DNA of 64,000 bases from Sulfitobacter donghicola DSW-25 = KCTC 12864 = JCM 14565 (GTDB lineage Bacteria; Pseudomonadota; Alphaproteobacteria; Rhodobacterales; Rhodobacteraceae), in assembly GCF_000622405.1 (NCBI RefSeq), contig NZ_JASF01000005.1:2852001-2916000 (forward strand), in the 5' to 3' direction. The position numbers were made by a program, and so were the translations under genes. A model generated the notes under the pieces. That model made no database searches. It was not told the DNA's origin and saw only the letters and a list, made by a program, of their open reading frames with translations. Below are positions 26,678 to 36,776 of the stretch, piece by piece (within the stretch, counting starts at the first letter, position 1; the number at the start of each line of letters is the position of its first letter).

Positions 26678-28486
26678 ATGGCACGCGCACCCGTTTTACA
26701 ACTCTCCGATATCGGCCTCACCTTTGGTGGGGATCCTGTTTTTGACGACCTTTCGTTGGTGGTCCAGTCTGGCGATCGGCTGGCTTTGGTGGGGCGCAAT
26801 GGCTCTGGCAAATCCACATTGATGAAAGTCATGGCCGGTTTGGTCGAGGCGGACACAGGCATGGTCACCGCCGGACCCGGTGTGAGTGTGGGCTATATGG
26901 AGCAAGACCCTGATCTTACAGGGTTTGAAACCTTGGGCGATTTTGCATCGCATGGTCTGGAACCAGGTGAGTTGTATAAGGTTGAACGCGCGGGCGAGGG
27001 GCTCAAGTTTGATCCCGAACGCCCTGTAGCAACTGCATCTGGCGGAGAGCGGCGCCGCGCGGCCTTGGCCCGCCTGATGGCGCTAGAGCCCGAGCTGATG
27101 TTGCTGGACGAGCCGACCAACCACCTAGACATCGAAGCCATCGCGTGGCTTGAGGATGAGCTGAAATCCACCCGCGCGGCCTATGTCATCATCTCCCACG
27201 ACCGCGCGTTCCTGAACGCGCTGACACGGGCCACTCTTTGGATTGATCGCGGTGCCGTGCGCCGCCAAGAGATTGGTTTTCAAGGGTTTGAAGCATGGCG
27301 CGATCAAGTCTGGGAAGAAGAAGACATGCAGCGCCACAAGCTGAACCGCAAGATCAAGGCGGAGGCGCGTTGGGCGGTTGAAGGCATCTCGGCGCGGCGC
27401 AAGCGCAACCAAGGCCGCGTGCGCGCCTTGCAAGAGTTGCGGGCCGAACGTGCAGGCCAGATCAAACGCCAAGGGACAGCGGCCATGGCGCTGGAGGCAG
27501 GCCCCAAGTCTGGCCGCAAGGTCATGGAAGCGACTGGAATCACAAAGGTTTTCGGCAATAAAGTTATCTTGCACGATTTCTCTCTGACGGTGAACCGTGG
27601 GGATCGTATTGCCCTTGTCGGCCCTAACGGAGTGGGGAAAACGACCCTGCTGAATATGTTGATCGGGAAAGAACAACCTGACAGCGGTGAGGTGAAAATC
27701 GGCACCAATCTGGCGTTGGCGCTGTTCGATCAGGCCCGTGCGCAGCTGGACGGAGACATGACCCTGTGGGACAGCCTGACGGGCGACCCAGAGATGCGCG
27801 TCAGCGGTAAGGCGGATCAAATTTTAGTGCGCGGCAACCCCAAGCATGTCGTTGGTTACCTTAAAGAATTCCTGTTTGATGAGGCGCAAGCGCGCGCGCC
27901 TGTTCGCTCGCTTTCGGGCGGTGAAAAGGCGCGTCTTTTGTTGGCCAAACTGATGGCGCGGGAAAGCAATTTGCTGGTCCTCGATGAACCGACAAACGAT
28001 CTGGATGTGGAAACGCTGGACCTGATGCAGGAACTGTTGGGCAGCTATGACGGGACGGTCATTCTGGTGAGCCACGACCGTGACTTTTTGGACCGTGTCG
28101 CCGCCACTACCATCGCCATGGAAGGTGACGGGAAGGCCACTGTTTATGCAGGCGGGTGGAGCGACTATATCGCGCAGCGCGGCATGACGGATTTTTCTGA
28201 AAGTGTTGTAAAGTCAAAGACTTCGGCGCCCAAAAACCAGCCAAAGGCGAAGGCGCAAACAGGGCTTAGCTTTACCGAAAAGCACCGCCTTGAGGCGCTG
28301 CCAGCCGAGATTGAACGCTTGGGTGCCGAGATTGCCAAGCTCGAAGAGCTGCTGGGCGATCCTGCCTTGTTTACCGAGCAACCCGCCAAATTCCAAAAGG
28401 CCAGCGACGCGCTGGTTCAGCGTCACGCCAAGCTGGCGGATGCGGAAGAAGAATGGCTGATGCTGGAAGAAAAAGCAGGGGCCTAA
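26678..28486 (+). CDS. ABC-F family ATPase (Uup-like)
   Basis: 602 residues with two ABC modules and no membrane segments. Walker A motifs are GRNGSGKST (39-47) and GPNGVGKTT; signatures are ASGGERRRAAL and LSGGEKARLLL; Walker B segments are LMLLDEPTNHLDIE and LLVLDEPTNDLDVE. A charged coiled-coil C-terminal domain (about 545-602, EKHRLEALPAEIERLGAEI) fits Uup, which binds DNA or ribosomes. ABC-F proteins act on the ribosome rather than in transport. A second ABC-F gene is at the right end of the window. Confidence 0.92.
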   Translation: MARAPVLQLSDIGLTFGGDPVFDDLSLVVQSGDRLALVGRNGSGKSTLMKVMAGLVEADTGMVTAGPGVSVGYMEQDPDLTGFETLGDFASHGLEPGELYKVERAGEGLKFDPERPVATASGGERRRAALARLMALEPELMLLDEPTNHLDIEAIAWLEDELKSTRAAYVIISHDRAFLNALTRATLWIDRGAVRRQEIGFQGFEAWRDQVWEEEDMQRHKLNRKIKAEARWAVEGISARRKRNQGRVRALQELRAERAGQIKRQGTAAMALEAGPKSGRKVMEATGITKVFGNKVILHDFSLTVNRGDRIALVGPNGVGKTTLLNMLIGKEQPDSGEVKIGTNLALALFDQARAQLDGDMTLWDSLTGDPEMRVSGKADQILVRGNPKHVVGYLKEFLFDEAQARAPVRSLSGGEKARLLLAKLMARESNLLVLDEPTNDLDVETLDLMQELLGSYDGTVILVSHDRDFLDRVAATTIAMEGDGKATVYAGGWSDYIAQRGMTDFSESVVKSKTSAPKNQPKAKAQTGLSFTEKHRLEALPAEIERLGAEIAKLEELLGDPALFTEQPAKFQKASDALVQRHAKLADAEEEWLMLEEKAGA

Positions 28487-28500
28487 AGCCTGTCACACAC

Positions 28501-28530
28501 TGTGCACCAAACGTACACTGGGCGTGCACA
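28501..28530. promoter_or_regulatory. Inverted repeat upstream of membrane protein gene
   Basis: TGTGCAC (28501-28507) and GTGCACA (28524-28530) form a perfect 7-base inverted repeat with a 16-base spacer. It lies 63 bases before the next start, where an operator would be expected. There is no U-tract, so it is not a terminator. Confidence 0.35.
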
Positions 28531-28592
28531 GGGGAGGGTTTTGGTGATTGTTTCTGTTTATTGCCGTGCGGATCTCTAGGAGAAACTGTTCT

Positions 28593-29129
28593 ATGATTAA
28601 AATTCTGCTACTTCCTGTTTTGATCGTGTTTTCGTGTCTTCTTGCAGGATTATACGGGGTCGTTAACAACCAGATATCTTATAGTGTTTCCTCTGGCTAT
28701 TTTCACGAGTTTAAATTCATTCAGTTCGGCATTGAGCCAGCCTTTCACAATAGGGTCGGAGCCAGCATTGTTGGCTTTCTAGCCAGTTGGTGGATGGGGG
28801 TCCTTATCGGGCTGCCGATCTATTTTGCGGCTCTGTTTGTCAGGGGAGCGCGGAAGTTTCTGAGTGTCTTTCTAAAGGCTGCTCTTATTGTTGTTGCTGT
28901 TACGCTTTTGACAGGGATTACGGCGCTTGTTGTTAGTTACCTGAGCCTTGATGCAGATACATTGCCACCGTGGATGCAAAATCGCGGAGTAGCTGATCCG
29001 TTGGCCTTCGCTCGAGCGGGTACAATGCATAATTTCAGCTATTTGGGGGGCGGCATAGGTTTGTTGATCGGGTTTGCCTATACGATTTGGCAAGCATGGC
29101 GGCTGCGAAAAAACAAACCAATTTCGTGA
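28593..29129 (+). CDS. Multi-pass membrane protein of unknown function
   Basis: 178 residues from the ATG at 28593, with AGGAGA about 10 bases upstream. Four membrane helices are visible, at about residues 3-22, 55-82, 90-115 and 150-167 (for example LLPVLIVFSCLLAGLYGVV and IVVAVTLLTGITALVVSYL). I recognise no family. The G+C content looks lower than in its neighbours. It is isolated, between an ABC-F gene and a convergent dehydrogenase. Confidence 0.75.
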   Translation: MIKILLLPVLIVFSCLLAGLYGVVNNQISYSVSSGYFHEFKFIQFGIEPAFHNRVGASIVGFLASWWMGVLIGLPIYFAALFVRGARKFLSVFLKAALIVVAVTLLTGITALVVSYLSLDADTLPPWMQNRGVADPLAFARAGTMHNFSYLGGGIGLLIGFAYTIWQAWRLRKNKPIS

Positions 29130-29145
29130 AGATAACCGACTCCAG

Positions 29146-29186
29146 AAAAATCCGCAGATGTCAGCCTGAACATTTGCGGATTCTTT
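29146..29186. terminator. Bidirectional terminator between convergent genes
   Basis: A 13-base stem (AATCCGCAGATGT with ACATTTGCGGATT, one G-T wobble) around an 8-base loop, flanked by AAAAA on the left and TTCTTT on the right. It serves the membrane protein gene and probably the convergent dehydrogenase. Confidence 0.85.
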
Positions 29187-29203
29187 GGCCCTTCGGTCGG
29201 GGA

Positions 29204-29959
29204 TCAGCGCATGCGCAGGGCGCCGTCGAGGCGGATGACTTCGCCGTTCAGGTAACCCATTTCAACGATGAACTCGACCATACGGGCGTATTCGTTTGGA
29301 TCGCCTAGGCGGGCGGGGTTTGTGACCTCGGCGGCGAGGCTGTCTTGAACCTCTTGGGGCAGCCCTTTGAGCATGGGCGTGGCAAAGATACCGGGGGCGA
29401 TGGCCATGACGCGGATGCCGGATTGGGCAAGGTCGCGGGCCATGGGCAGGGTCATGCCGACGATGCCACCTTTGGAGGCTGCATAGGCGACTTGGCCTTT
29501 TTGGCCGTCGAAAGCGGCGATTGAGGCGGTGTTGACGATCACGCCGCGTGCGCCATCGGCTTCGGGTTCGTTTTTGGCCATGGCGGCGGCGGCAAGGCGG
29601 GCGATGTTAAAGCTGCCGACAAGGTTGATGTCGATGGTTTTTTGGAAAGCAGACAAAGGGTGCGGCCCATCGCGGCCAGTGGTTTTGATGCCCAAGGCAA
29701 TGCCCGCGCAATTCACGGCAGCGTTTAGGCCGCCCATTTGGTCCTGCGCTTGGGCAATCGCGGCCTCGACCGAGGTCTCGTCTGTTACATCTGTTTCGAC
29801 AAAATGGCCGCCGATGTCTTTGGCGACTTGGGCGCCGCGTTCGGCATCGCGGTCCAGCAAGGTGACTTTGGCGCCTTTTGCGGCGAAATGGCGGGCGGTT
29901 GCTTCACCAAGGCCCGAGGCACCTCCGGTAATGACGGCGGATGTTGTCGAAATATGCAT
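29204..29959 (-). CDS. Short-chain dehydrogenase, HSD17B10-like 3-hydroxyacyl-CoA dehydrogenase
   Basis: 251 residues. The cofactor motif is TGGASGLGEATARHF; the catalytic set is NTASIAAFDGQKGQVAYAASKGG (Ser, then YxxxK). D at the end of the second strand (VTLLDRDAERG) favours NAD. The family oxidises 3-hydroxyacyl-CoA or related substrates in fatty-acid or branched-chain breakdown. The ATG at 29959 has GGGAGGG upstream. A palindrome 19 bases before the start suggests TetR-type control. Confidence 0.88.
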   Translation of the reverse strand: MHISTTSAVITGGASGLGEATARHFAAKGAKVTLLDRDAERGAQVAKDIGGHFVETDVTDETSVEAAIAQAQDQMGGLNAAVNCAGIALGIKTTGRDGPHPLSAFQKTIDINLVGSFNIARLAAAAMAKNEPEADGARGVIVNTASIAAFDGQKGQVAYAASKGGIVGMTLPMARDLAQSGIRVMAIAPGIFATPMLKGLPQEVQDSLAAEVTNPARLGDPNEYARMVEFIVEMGYLNGEVIRLDGALRMR

Positions 29960-29977
29960 CAGTTTCCCTCCCTGATT

Positions 29978-29991
29978 TGAACGCTTGTTCA
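29978..29991. promoter_or_regulatory. Palindromic operator before the dehydrogenase gene
   Basis: TGAACGCTTGTTCA has perfect TGAAC/GTTCA arms around GCTT, 19 bases upstream of the start. The form matches TetR-family operators that control acyl-CoA degradation genes; no tetR gene is in the window. Confidence 0.55.
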
Positions 29992-29996
29992 GATAA

Positions 29997-30821
29997 TCAC
30001 GTGCGCCCTTTACGCGCAAGGGGGGACCAGCGCAGCCAATTGCCGCCGGTTTGAATGGGATGCGCGCCAGCGCGGGTTTTAAACCGATCGATGCCTGCGG
30101 TTGTTAAAGGCCCAAGATCAATAGTGTTGACGCCTTTGCCGCTTAGGGTTTTCATCGCCTGCCAGAGGACAAGGTTGTGTGCGTGCACCTTGCGCCCGTC
30201 ATCCGTGGTAAAGCCGATATGATAGGTTGCGCGTTTTCCATGAGATAAAAACAGCATGTAGGCGACAGGGTGACCCCGCAGCAATGCGGTAAACAGATGT
30301 GTTTGGTCTGGTGAAGCTTCCGCAAAGGCGAGGATCAGCGGTGCGGGTAGGTTACGGTAACCGCGTTCGCGCGCCTGCTTCGCCTCGCGTTCAAAAAGGG
30401 AGTGATCGGGCGTTAACCGGCGGTGAACGACACGCAGGGGTGCTTTTTCAGCTTGGCCTAACTGGTGGCGCCATTTTTGGTGCAGGGCGGCGCGGTTGGT
30501 TGTATGGCAGGGGCTAACTGGCAATTGCAACATTGTGCGCGGGGCGGCGATGCGGATGGCGCGCGCAACGTCAACAGATGTTTCAGGCGATAGGATCAAG
30601 GGCAGGCGATGCTGCCGAATTTCAGCAAGCTGCGCGTCCAGATCCGCCGGAGGGTTGATGCGCGGCAACATCAGCAGGGGCACCCCCGCAATGCGCCGTT
30701 TCAGCAGCGTGGTACCATCGGGCAGTTTCAGGGGTTTTTCACCACAACTGCGCAACGCGATCGCAAATGCGGGATCTTGAAACAGAGAATGGGCGGTGGA
30801 CGTGGGGGCAGCATCAAACAT
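29997..30821 (-). CDS. GNAT/FemAB-like acetyltransferase
   Basis: 274 residues. The middle block WRHQLGQAEKAPLRVVHRR and the later FTALLRGHPVAYMLFLSHGKRATYHIGFTTD match the FemAB/GNAT_6 type of double-domain acyltransferase. The substrate is unknown; some relatives act on amino acids or cell-wall and polysaccharide precursors. It ends only 37 bases upstream of the dehydrogenase start in the same direction, so the dehydrogenase promoter and operator overlap its end. Confidence 0.7.
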   Translation of the reverse strand: MFDAAPTSTAHSLFQDPAFAIALRSCGEKPLKLPDGTTLLKRRIAGVPLLMLPRINPPADLDAQLAEIRQHRLPLILSPETSVDVARAIRIAAPRTMLQLPVSPCHTTNRAALHQKWRHQLGQAEKAPLRVVHRRLTPDHSLFEREAKQARERGYRNLPAPLILAFAEASPDQTHLFTALLRGHPVAYMLFLSHGKRATYHIGFTTDDGRKVHAHNLVLWQAMKTLSGKGVNTIDLGPLTTAGIDRFKTRAGAHPIQTGGNWLRWSPLARKGRT

Positions 30822-30838
30822 GCGCCCAGTATGAAAGT

Positions 30839-30867
30839 CGCGTGGTTAAAGCAGGCTTAACCACGCG
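30839..30867. terminator. Strong hairpin after tyrS
   Basis: CGCGTGGTTAA (30839-30849) and TTAACCACGCG (30857-30867) form a perfect 11-base stem with a 7-base loop, 6 bases past the tyrS stop. The T-run (TTTTT) is on the plus-strand side; on the minus side only ACTTTC follows, so it may act in either direction. Confidence 0.65.
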
Positions 30868-30873
30868 AGGTTT

Positions 30874-32124
30874 TTAGCCCAATTCGACCAGCGCGTGGCG
30901 CTTTTTGCCTGCCGAGAGTTTGAGGGGCGAGGCAAGGGCCGCCGCGTCGATCATCAGCCCTGCATTGGTGAGGGGTTCATCGTTGAGGCGTGCGCCGTTT
31001 TCAGAGATCAGGCGTTTGGCTTCTTTGCCTGATCCTGCGAGGCCTGATTTCACAATCAGCTGCACAATCGAGATACCATCGCCAAGGTCGTCTGCCGACA
31101 GGGTCAGGGTGGGCAGGTCATCGCCCACGCCGCCTTTTTCAAACACTTCGCGCGCGGTTGCTTCGGCGGCGGCGGCGGCCTCTGCGCCGTGCAGCAGGGT
31201 TGTGACCTCATTGGCGAGGCGGATTTTCGCTTCGTTGATCTCGGAGCCTGCCAGCGCGCCGAGGCGGTCGCATTCATCCACGGGCAGCTCTGTGTACAGC
31301 TTGAGGAAGCGGCCCACATCCGCGTCCGTGGTGTTGCGCCAGAACTGCCAGAACTCATAGGGCGACAGCATATCAGGGTTGAGCCAGATCGCGCCGGATT
31401 GCGATTTGCCCATTTTCTTGCCGTCAGAAGTGGTCAGCAGCGGCGAGGTAAGGCCATAGACTTCGCCATCAATCACGCGGCGGGTCAGGTCGATGCCGTT
31501 AACGATATTGCCCCATTGGTCCGAGCCCCCCATTTGCAGGATGCAGCCATAGCGGCGGTGCAGCTCCATAAAGTCATAGGCCTGTAGGATCATGTAGTTG
31601 AACTCAAGAAAGCTGAGGCTTTGTTCGCGGTCCAGACGGGATTTGACGGATTCAAAGGACAACATGCGGTTGATGCTGAAATGGCGGCCAATGTCGCGCA
31701 GGAAATCGAGGTAGTTCAACCCGTCCAGCCATTCGGCATTGTTGATCATCAGCGCATCCGACGGCCCGTCCCCATAGGTGAGGTAGGCCGAGAAGACCTT
31801 TTTGATGCCGGCGATGTTGGCGTCGATTTGTTCAGGCCCCAGCAGGGGGCGTTCATCGGCACGGAAGGAGGGATCGCCCACCTTTGTTGTGCCGCCGCCC
31901 ATCAGGGTGATCGGCTTGCCGCCTGTTTTCTGCAACCAGCGCAGCATCATGATCTGGATCAGCGATCCCACGTGGAGGGATTTCGCCGTTGCGTCAAAAC
32001 CGATATATCCTGGCTGGGCGCCTTTCATCAGGGCTTCGTCGAGGCCTTGATAGTCGGTGCAGTCGGACAGAAAGCCACGCTCCATCATAACGGCGACGAA
32101 TTCGGATTTTGGATGGTATGTCAT
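30874..32124 (-). CDS. tyrS: Tyrosyl-tRNA synthetase
   Basis: 416 residues from the ATG at 32124; a far longer in-frame reading frame through anmK is an artefact. The class I HIGH-like motif is LHVGSL (51 on), the substrate region [16 protein letters not shown] is present, and the KMSKS motif reads KKMGKS. A C-terminal S4 RNA-binding domain ([20 protein letters not shown]) is intact. It charges tRNA-Tyr. It is divergent from anmK, with 69 bases between. Confidence 0.97.
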   Translation of the reverse strand: MTYHPKSEFVAVMMERGFLSDCTDYQGLDEALMKGAQPGYIGFDATAKSLHVGSLIQIMMLRWLQKTGGKPITLMGGGTTKVGDPSFRADERPLLGPEQIDANIAGIKKVFSAYLTYGDGPSDALMINNAEWLDGLNYLDFLRDIGRHFSINRMLSFESVKSRLDREQSLSFLEFNYMILQAYDFMELHRRYGCILQMGGSDQWGNIVNGIDLTRRVIDGEVYGLTSPLLTTSDGKKMGKSQSGAIWLNPDMLSPYEFWQFWRNTTDADVGRFLKLYTELPVDECDRLGALAGSEINEAKIRLANEVTTLLHGAEAAAAAEATAREVFEKGGVGDDLPTLTLSADDLGDGISIVQLIVKSGLAGSGKEAKRLISENGARLNDEPLTNAGLMIDAAALASPLKLSAGKKRHALVELG

Positions 32125-32193
32125 GGCGCTTGCCCTCAACGTAAATTGCAGGGCATCTATAGGGCGAGCAGGGCCAAAGGAAAAGGCAAGATT

Positions 32194-33318
32194 ATGGGCG
32201 CAGGCACAAAGGGACAGGCGATTGCCAAAACGGGTGTGGTGACAGCGGCGGGCGCGATGTCGGGAACATCGCTGGACGGGGTCGATGTGGCGGTGCTGGA
32301 AACCGACGGGCATGACATCGTGGCGTTCGGGCGCAGCGGCTATCGTGGCTATAGCGCGGACGAGCGTGAAGCCATCGCCGCGGGCTTTGGTCTGTGGCAG
32401 GGCGCGGCGGTTCAGGATGCGGCTAAGGTCACCGAGGCGGCGCATCTGGAGGTGCTGCGCGATTTTACAGATGTGGATCTGATCGGTTTTCACGGCCAGA
32501 CGCTGGCCCATGCGCCACGGGATCAGGGCACCTTGCAGGTGGGCGATGGAGCGCTGTTGGCGGATGCGCTGGAGGTGCCAGTGGTCTGGGATTTCCGCTC
32601 GGCCGATGTTGAGCTGGGCGGCGAGGGCGCGCCGCTGGCGCCGTTTTTCCACCACGCTTGCGCGCGCTATATCAAGGCAGACGGGCCGATTGCCTTTTTG
32701 AATTTGGGCGGTGTTGGCAACCTGACTTGGGTTGATCCGGCCGTGGCCGAGCCGCAGGACGAGGGCGCTTTGCTGGCGTTTGACACAGGGCCTGCCAATG
32801 CGCCTGTGAATGATCTGATGCAAGAGCGCCTTGGGCTGGCCTATGATAAGGACGGCGCGGTGGCGCGGGGCGGTGCCGTTGAAACCGGCGCGCTAGAGCT
32901 GTTTCTGGCGGAGCCCTATTTTGCACGCATCCCGCCCAAGTCACTGGACCGTAACGATTTTGCAGAAATGGTTGCGCTAGTGCGCGAGCTGTCGGATGCG
33001 GATGCTGCCGCGACCCTTACCGCCATGTGCGCCGCAGGAGTGGCCGAGGCGATGCAGCATTGCCCCAGCCCGCCCAGCCGCGTTTTGGTGACAGGTGGCG
33101 GGCGCAACAATCCTGTTTTGATGCAAATGCTTGCCGTGTCGCTCGACTGTCCCGTTGTGCCGATTGAAGAGGTGGGGTTGGACGGGGATATGTTAGAGGC
33201 GCAGGCCTTTGCCTATCTTGCGGTGCGGGTTGCGCGTGGGTTGCCCACATCATGCAGCGGCACAACGGGGGTGAGTGCCGCCGTTGGGGGCGGCACGGTG
33301 AGTGTCCCGCAGGGGTAG
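32194..33318 (+). CDS. anmK: Anhydro-N-acetylmuramic acid kinase
   Basis: 374 residues of the ASKHA kinase fold. [17 protein letters not shown] at the N-terminus is the family signature; [12 protein letters not shown] and [16 protein letters not shown] (substrate and ATP loops) and [13 protein letters not shown] follow. AnmK converts anhydroMurNAc to MurNAc-6-phosphate in peptidoglycan recycling, working after NagZ, whose gene is also in this window. The ATG at 32194 gives the family start; coding potential upstream is the tyrS antisense. Confidence 0.95.
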   Translation: MGAGTKGQAIAKTGVVTAAGAMSGTSLDGVDVAVLETDGHDIVAFGRSGYRGYSADEREAIAAGFGLWQGAAVQDAAKVTEAAHLEVLRDFTDVDLIGFHGQTLAHAPRDQGTLQVGDGALLADALEVPVVWDFRSADVELGGEGAPLAPFFHHACARYIKADGPIAFLNLGGVGNLTWVDPAVAEPQDEGALLAFDTGPANAPVNDLMQERLGLAYDKDGAVARGGAVETGALELFLAEPYFARIPPKSLDRNDFAEMVALVRELSDADAAATLTAMCAAGVAEAMQHCPSPPSRVLVTGGGRNNPVLMQMLAVSLDCPVVPIEEVGLDGDMLEAQAFAYLAVRVARGLPTSCSGTTGVSAAVGGGTVSVPQG

Positions 33319-33319
33319 G

Positions 33320-33625
33320 CTAGCAGGTTTTATCAGCCGATATCTGGAACTTTGGCGCGGCCCAGCTGCGTTTGTGCTGGCGCACGCAAAAGCTGTCGCC
33401 AGCCTGTAGGACTGGGCGCACATTGAGCGGGCCGAGCTGATGGGCTTCGCCCGTGTTGAGGGTAAAAGAGATGGTCCAGAGGTCTGGGCCTGCTTCTGGC
33501 ACTTCGGGGGTGACCTTGGTTACGGTTGCGGGCAGCACCTGAATGCTGCGGGTGCTGTTTTCGATCAAGGCGAGACCGCCGAGGAGGATCACGCCTGCGA
33601 GGGCGATGGTACGTTTACGGCTCAT
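33320..33625 (-). CDS. Small membrane-anchored or exported hypothetical protein
   Basis: 101 residues. A signal anchor or signal peptide (MSRKRTIALAGVILLGGLALI) is followed by a short soluble domain with WTISFTLNTGEAHQLGP and two Cys near the end. The family is unknown. It overlaps the GNAT gene by 4 bases, so it is coupled with it. One base separates its stop from the convergent anmK stop. Confidence 0.7.
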   Translation of the reverse strand: MSRKRTIALAGVILLGGLALIENSTRSIQVLPATVTKVTPEVPEAGPDLWTISFTLNTGEAHQLGPLNVRPVLQAGDSFCVRQHKRSWAAPKFQISADKTC

Positions 33626-34152
33626 GGGGTCTCCTGATTATTTGGGGAAAGGGGGGCCTCAAAGAAAAACAGATGCGGCAGGGCGATCTCTGGGACGTCT
33701 TGATAGGGGCCGCGTTCGGAAAAGCCCAAGCTGGCATAAAGCGCGCGCGCGGGCGCGAGATTGACGGATGTGTCCAGAACGATGCGTTTGAACCCGTCGC
33801 TGCGCGCCTGATCCATCAGCGCGTGGATGAGTTTGCGCGCCGCGCCGTGGCCGCGTGCCTGTGGCGCAACAAAGAGGCGTTTGATCTCGCTTGTCTCGGG
33901 GTCTAGCGCGTGGGTCATGGCGCAGCCAACGGGGGCGCCGTCTAGCGTTGCAATCAGGATGATGCCGTTTGGGCGGGCGTGGGTGTGTTCCAACGCGTCC
34001 ATCAGGGCGGTGTATTTAGGGACGGGATAAAATGTCTCGGTCAGTTCGGCCTCGATCGGGGAAACACTGGCGAGGTGGGTGCGGTAATCCCAGCACAGCT
34101 TGCGCACGGCCTCTAGATCGGCAGGGGACGTGGCGGGGCGGATTTCGATCAT
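33622..34152 (-). CDS. GNAT-family N-acetyltransferase
   Basis: 176 residues. The acetyl-CoA loop reads VAPQARGHGAARKLIHALM, and the C-terminal strand YASLGFSERGPYQDVPE is typical of GNAT proteins. The substrate is unknown. It begins the pair with the small exported-protein gene and lies downstream of the eno terminator. Confidence 0.85.
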   Translation of the reverse strand: MIEIRPATSPADLEAVRKLCWDYRTHLASVSPIEAELTETFYPVPKYTALMDALEHTHARPNGIILIATLDGAPVGCAMTHALDPETSEIKRLFVAPQARGHGAARKLIHALMDQARSDGFKRIVLDTSVNLAPARALYASLGFSERGPYQDVPEIALPHLFFFEAPLSPNNQETP

Positions 34153-34164
34153 TTTGCGGTTCCG

Positions 34165-34199
34165 AAAAGAAAAGGGGCGACACCGAATGATGTCGCCCC
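34165..34199 (-). terminator. Rho-independent terminator of eno
   Basis: GGGGCGACA and TGTCGCCCC form a perfect 9-base stem with an 8-base loop, followed on the minus strand by TTTTCTTTT. It lies 33 bases past the eno stop. Confidence 0.92.
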
Positions 34200-34232
34200 G
34201 AATGGTAGTTTCCTGCGGCTGGTTTGACCAGC

Positions 34233-35528
<1,296 letters not shown>

Positions 35529-35561
35529 TCAGTTACGTTGGGCCTGTCTTATAGGGCGCTG

Positions 35562-36452
35562 TCACGCATTGGAAGGCTTGGTCGTGACTTTGCGGCGCTG
35601 TTTGCGCTCACGCAGGACGGTATAGATGCCAGAGGCCACGATGATCGCGGAACCCAGCAGGGTATACAGGTCGGGGCGTTCGTTAAAGAAGGCGATCCCG
35701 ATGATCAGGGCAAAGATCAGGCGGCTATAGCGGAAGGGGCTGACAAAGCTGACTTCGCCGATGCGCATGGCGGCGACGATGGCGTAATAGGCGAAGATAC
35801 CCATGACGACAGCGGCAATCATCAGGGTGATGAGAAAGCCATTCATCGGCTCAAAGGTTTTGCCGGTGATCATGAGCATGAGCAGGCCAGCAGGGATGAG
35901 CACGAGAAACCCCAAAAAGCTAAGCTGCATTGTGGAAAGGGCTGGCGTGACCTTGCGTGTGGCCACATCGCGCGCTGCAAGGCCAAAGACGCCGCCCAAG
36001 GCAAAGAGCGACAAGGGCGAGAACCCCTCAAGTCCGGGGCGGATGATCATCAAGACACCAAAGAACCCCGCAAAAATCGCGCTCCAGCGGCGCCAGCCCA
36101 CGGTTTCGCCCAAGAAAAGCGCGGCCGCCAGCGTCACCACCAGTGGTGTCGCCTGTAAAATGGCCGAAGCCGTTGAAAGCGGCGTGAATACGATGGCAGA
36201 GATAAAGCACATGGTGCCGACGATCTCGCCCACGCCGCGCATAACAACGGGGCCGGATAGCATATCGCGTTCAAACAGGGCGCGCCCTTGGGATAGGACA
36301 ATCGTGCCAAAAACAGCTGACCCGCCGATGCCAAGCAACAAAATGATCTGCCCGATTGGCAAAGCACCGCCCATCAATTTGATAAAGCTGTCCTCGATCG
36401 CAAAGCCCAGCATGGCCACAACCATAAATATCGCGCCGCGTAAGTTATCCAT
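35562..36452 (-). CDS. EamA-family (DMT superfamily) transporter
   Basis: 296 residues with about ten membrane helices in two EamA repeats; the repeat starts read FMVVAMLGFAIEDSFIKLMGG and LSLFALGGVFGLAARDVATRK. The C-terminus is a basic tail (RERKQRRK). DMT transporters export amino acids, metabolites or nucleotide sugars; the substrate cannot be told. It is divergent from the DEAD-box gene across a long non-coding region. Confidence 0.88.
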   Translation of the reverse strand: MDNLRGAIFMVVAMLGFAIEDSFIKLMGGALPIGQIILLLGIGGSAVFGTIVLSQGRALFERDMLSGPVVMRGVGEIVGTMCFISAIVFTPLSTASAILQATPLVVTLAAALFLGETVGWRRWSAIFAGFFGVLMIIRPGLEGFSPLSLFALGGVFGLAARDVATRKVTPALSTMQLSFLGFLVLIPAGLLMLMITGKTFEPMNGFLITLMIAAVVMGIFAYYAIVAAMRIGEVSFVSPFRYSRLIFALIIGIAFFNERPDLYTLLGSAIIVASGIYTVLRERKQRRKVTTKPSNA

Positions 36453-36555
36453 TTGAGGAAGGCTCCGTTATGTTTGGAGTTTGATGCGCTTTTGTTGAGG
36501 GATGAGCAAGGGGGTGTGTTGTATAGGGGGGGGGGCAATCGCCCGCAGCCGTTGA

Positions 36556-36571
36556 CTTATCTCGTGATAAG
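36556..36571. promoter_or_regulatory. Palindrome overlapping a -35-like TTGACT
   Basis: CTTATC and GATAAG flank TCGT (6-base perfect arms). The first two bases overlap a TTGACT, so a bound protein could block RNA polymerase. Confidence 0.4.
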
Positions 36572-36614
36572 GCCCATGTGGGGCGCAGGGCGTGCCTTCT
36601 GTCGCGTGAGCAGG

Positions 36615-36630
36615 CTGTGGAATTCCACAG
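36615..36630. promoter_or_regulatory. Perfect 16-base palindrome
   Basis: CTGTGGAATTCCACAG is fully self-complementary with no loop, more like a dimeric protein site than a hairpin. It lies 147 bases upstream of the helicase start. Confidence 0.45.
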
Positions 36631-36776
36631 GGTAATGCCGCCCCTTGTTCCCAAAATCACGCGTGGGGCAGACGCATCCGGACAGGGGCAGGGCAGTTGG
36701 CCCGTTCCTGTGATCCGCTGTTGCGCACCACGATGATAAGCGCGCAGGCATCTGCGGCGCGAAAGATGAGATATAG

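Larger units (their letters stand above)
36453..36776. other. Long non-coding leader between transporter and helicase genes
   Basis: About 320 bases with no gene. It holds a run of ten G (36526-36535), a TTGACT element at 36552, a palindrome at 36556-36571 and a perfect 16-base palindrome at 36615-36630. It may be the 5' leader of the helicase mRNA or an unrecognised small RNA; I cannot match it to 6S, SRP or a riboswitch. Confidence 0.6.

Noticed and set aside
36453..36776. 6S RNA, SRP RNA or cobalamin riboswitch in the helicase leader
   Set aside because: Could not match conserved core sequences of any of these by eye.
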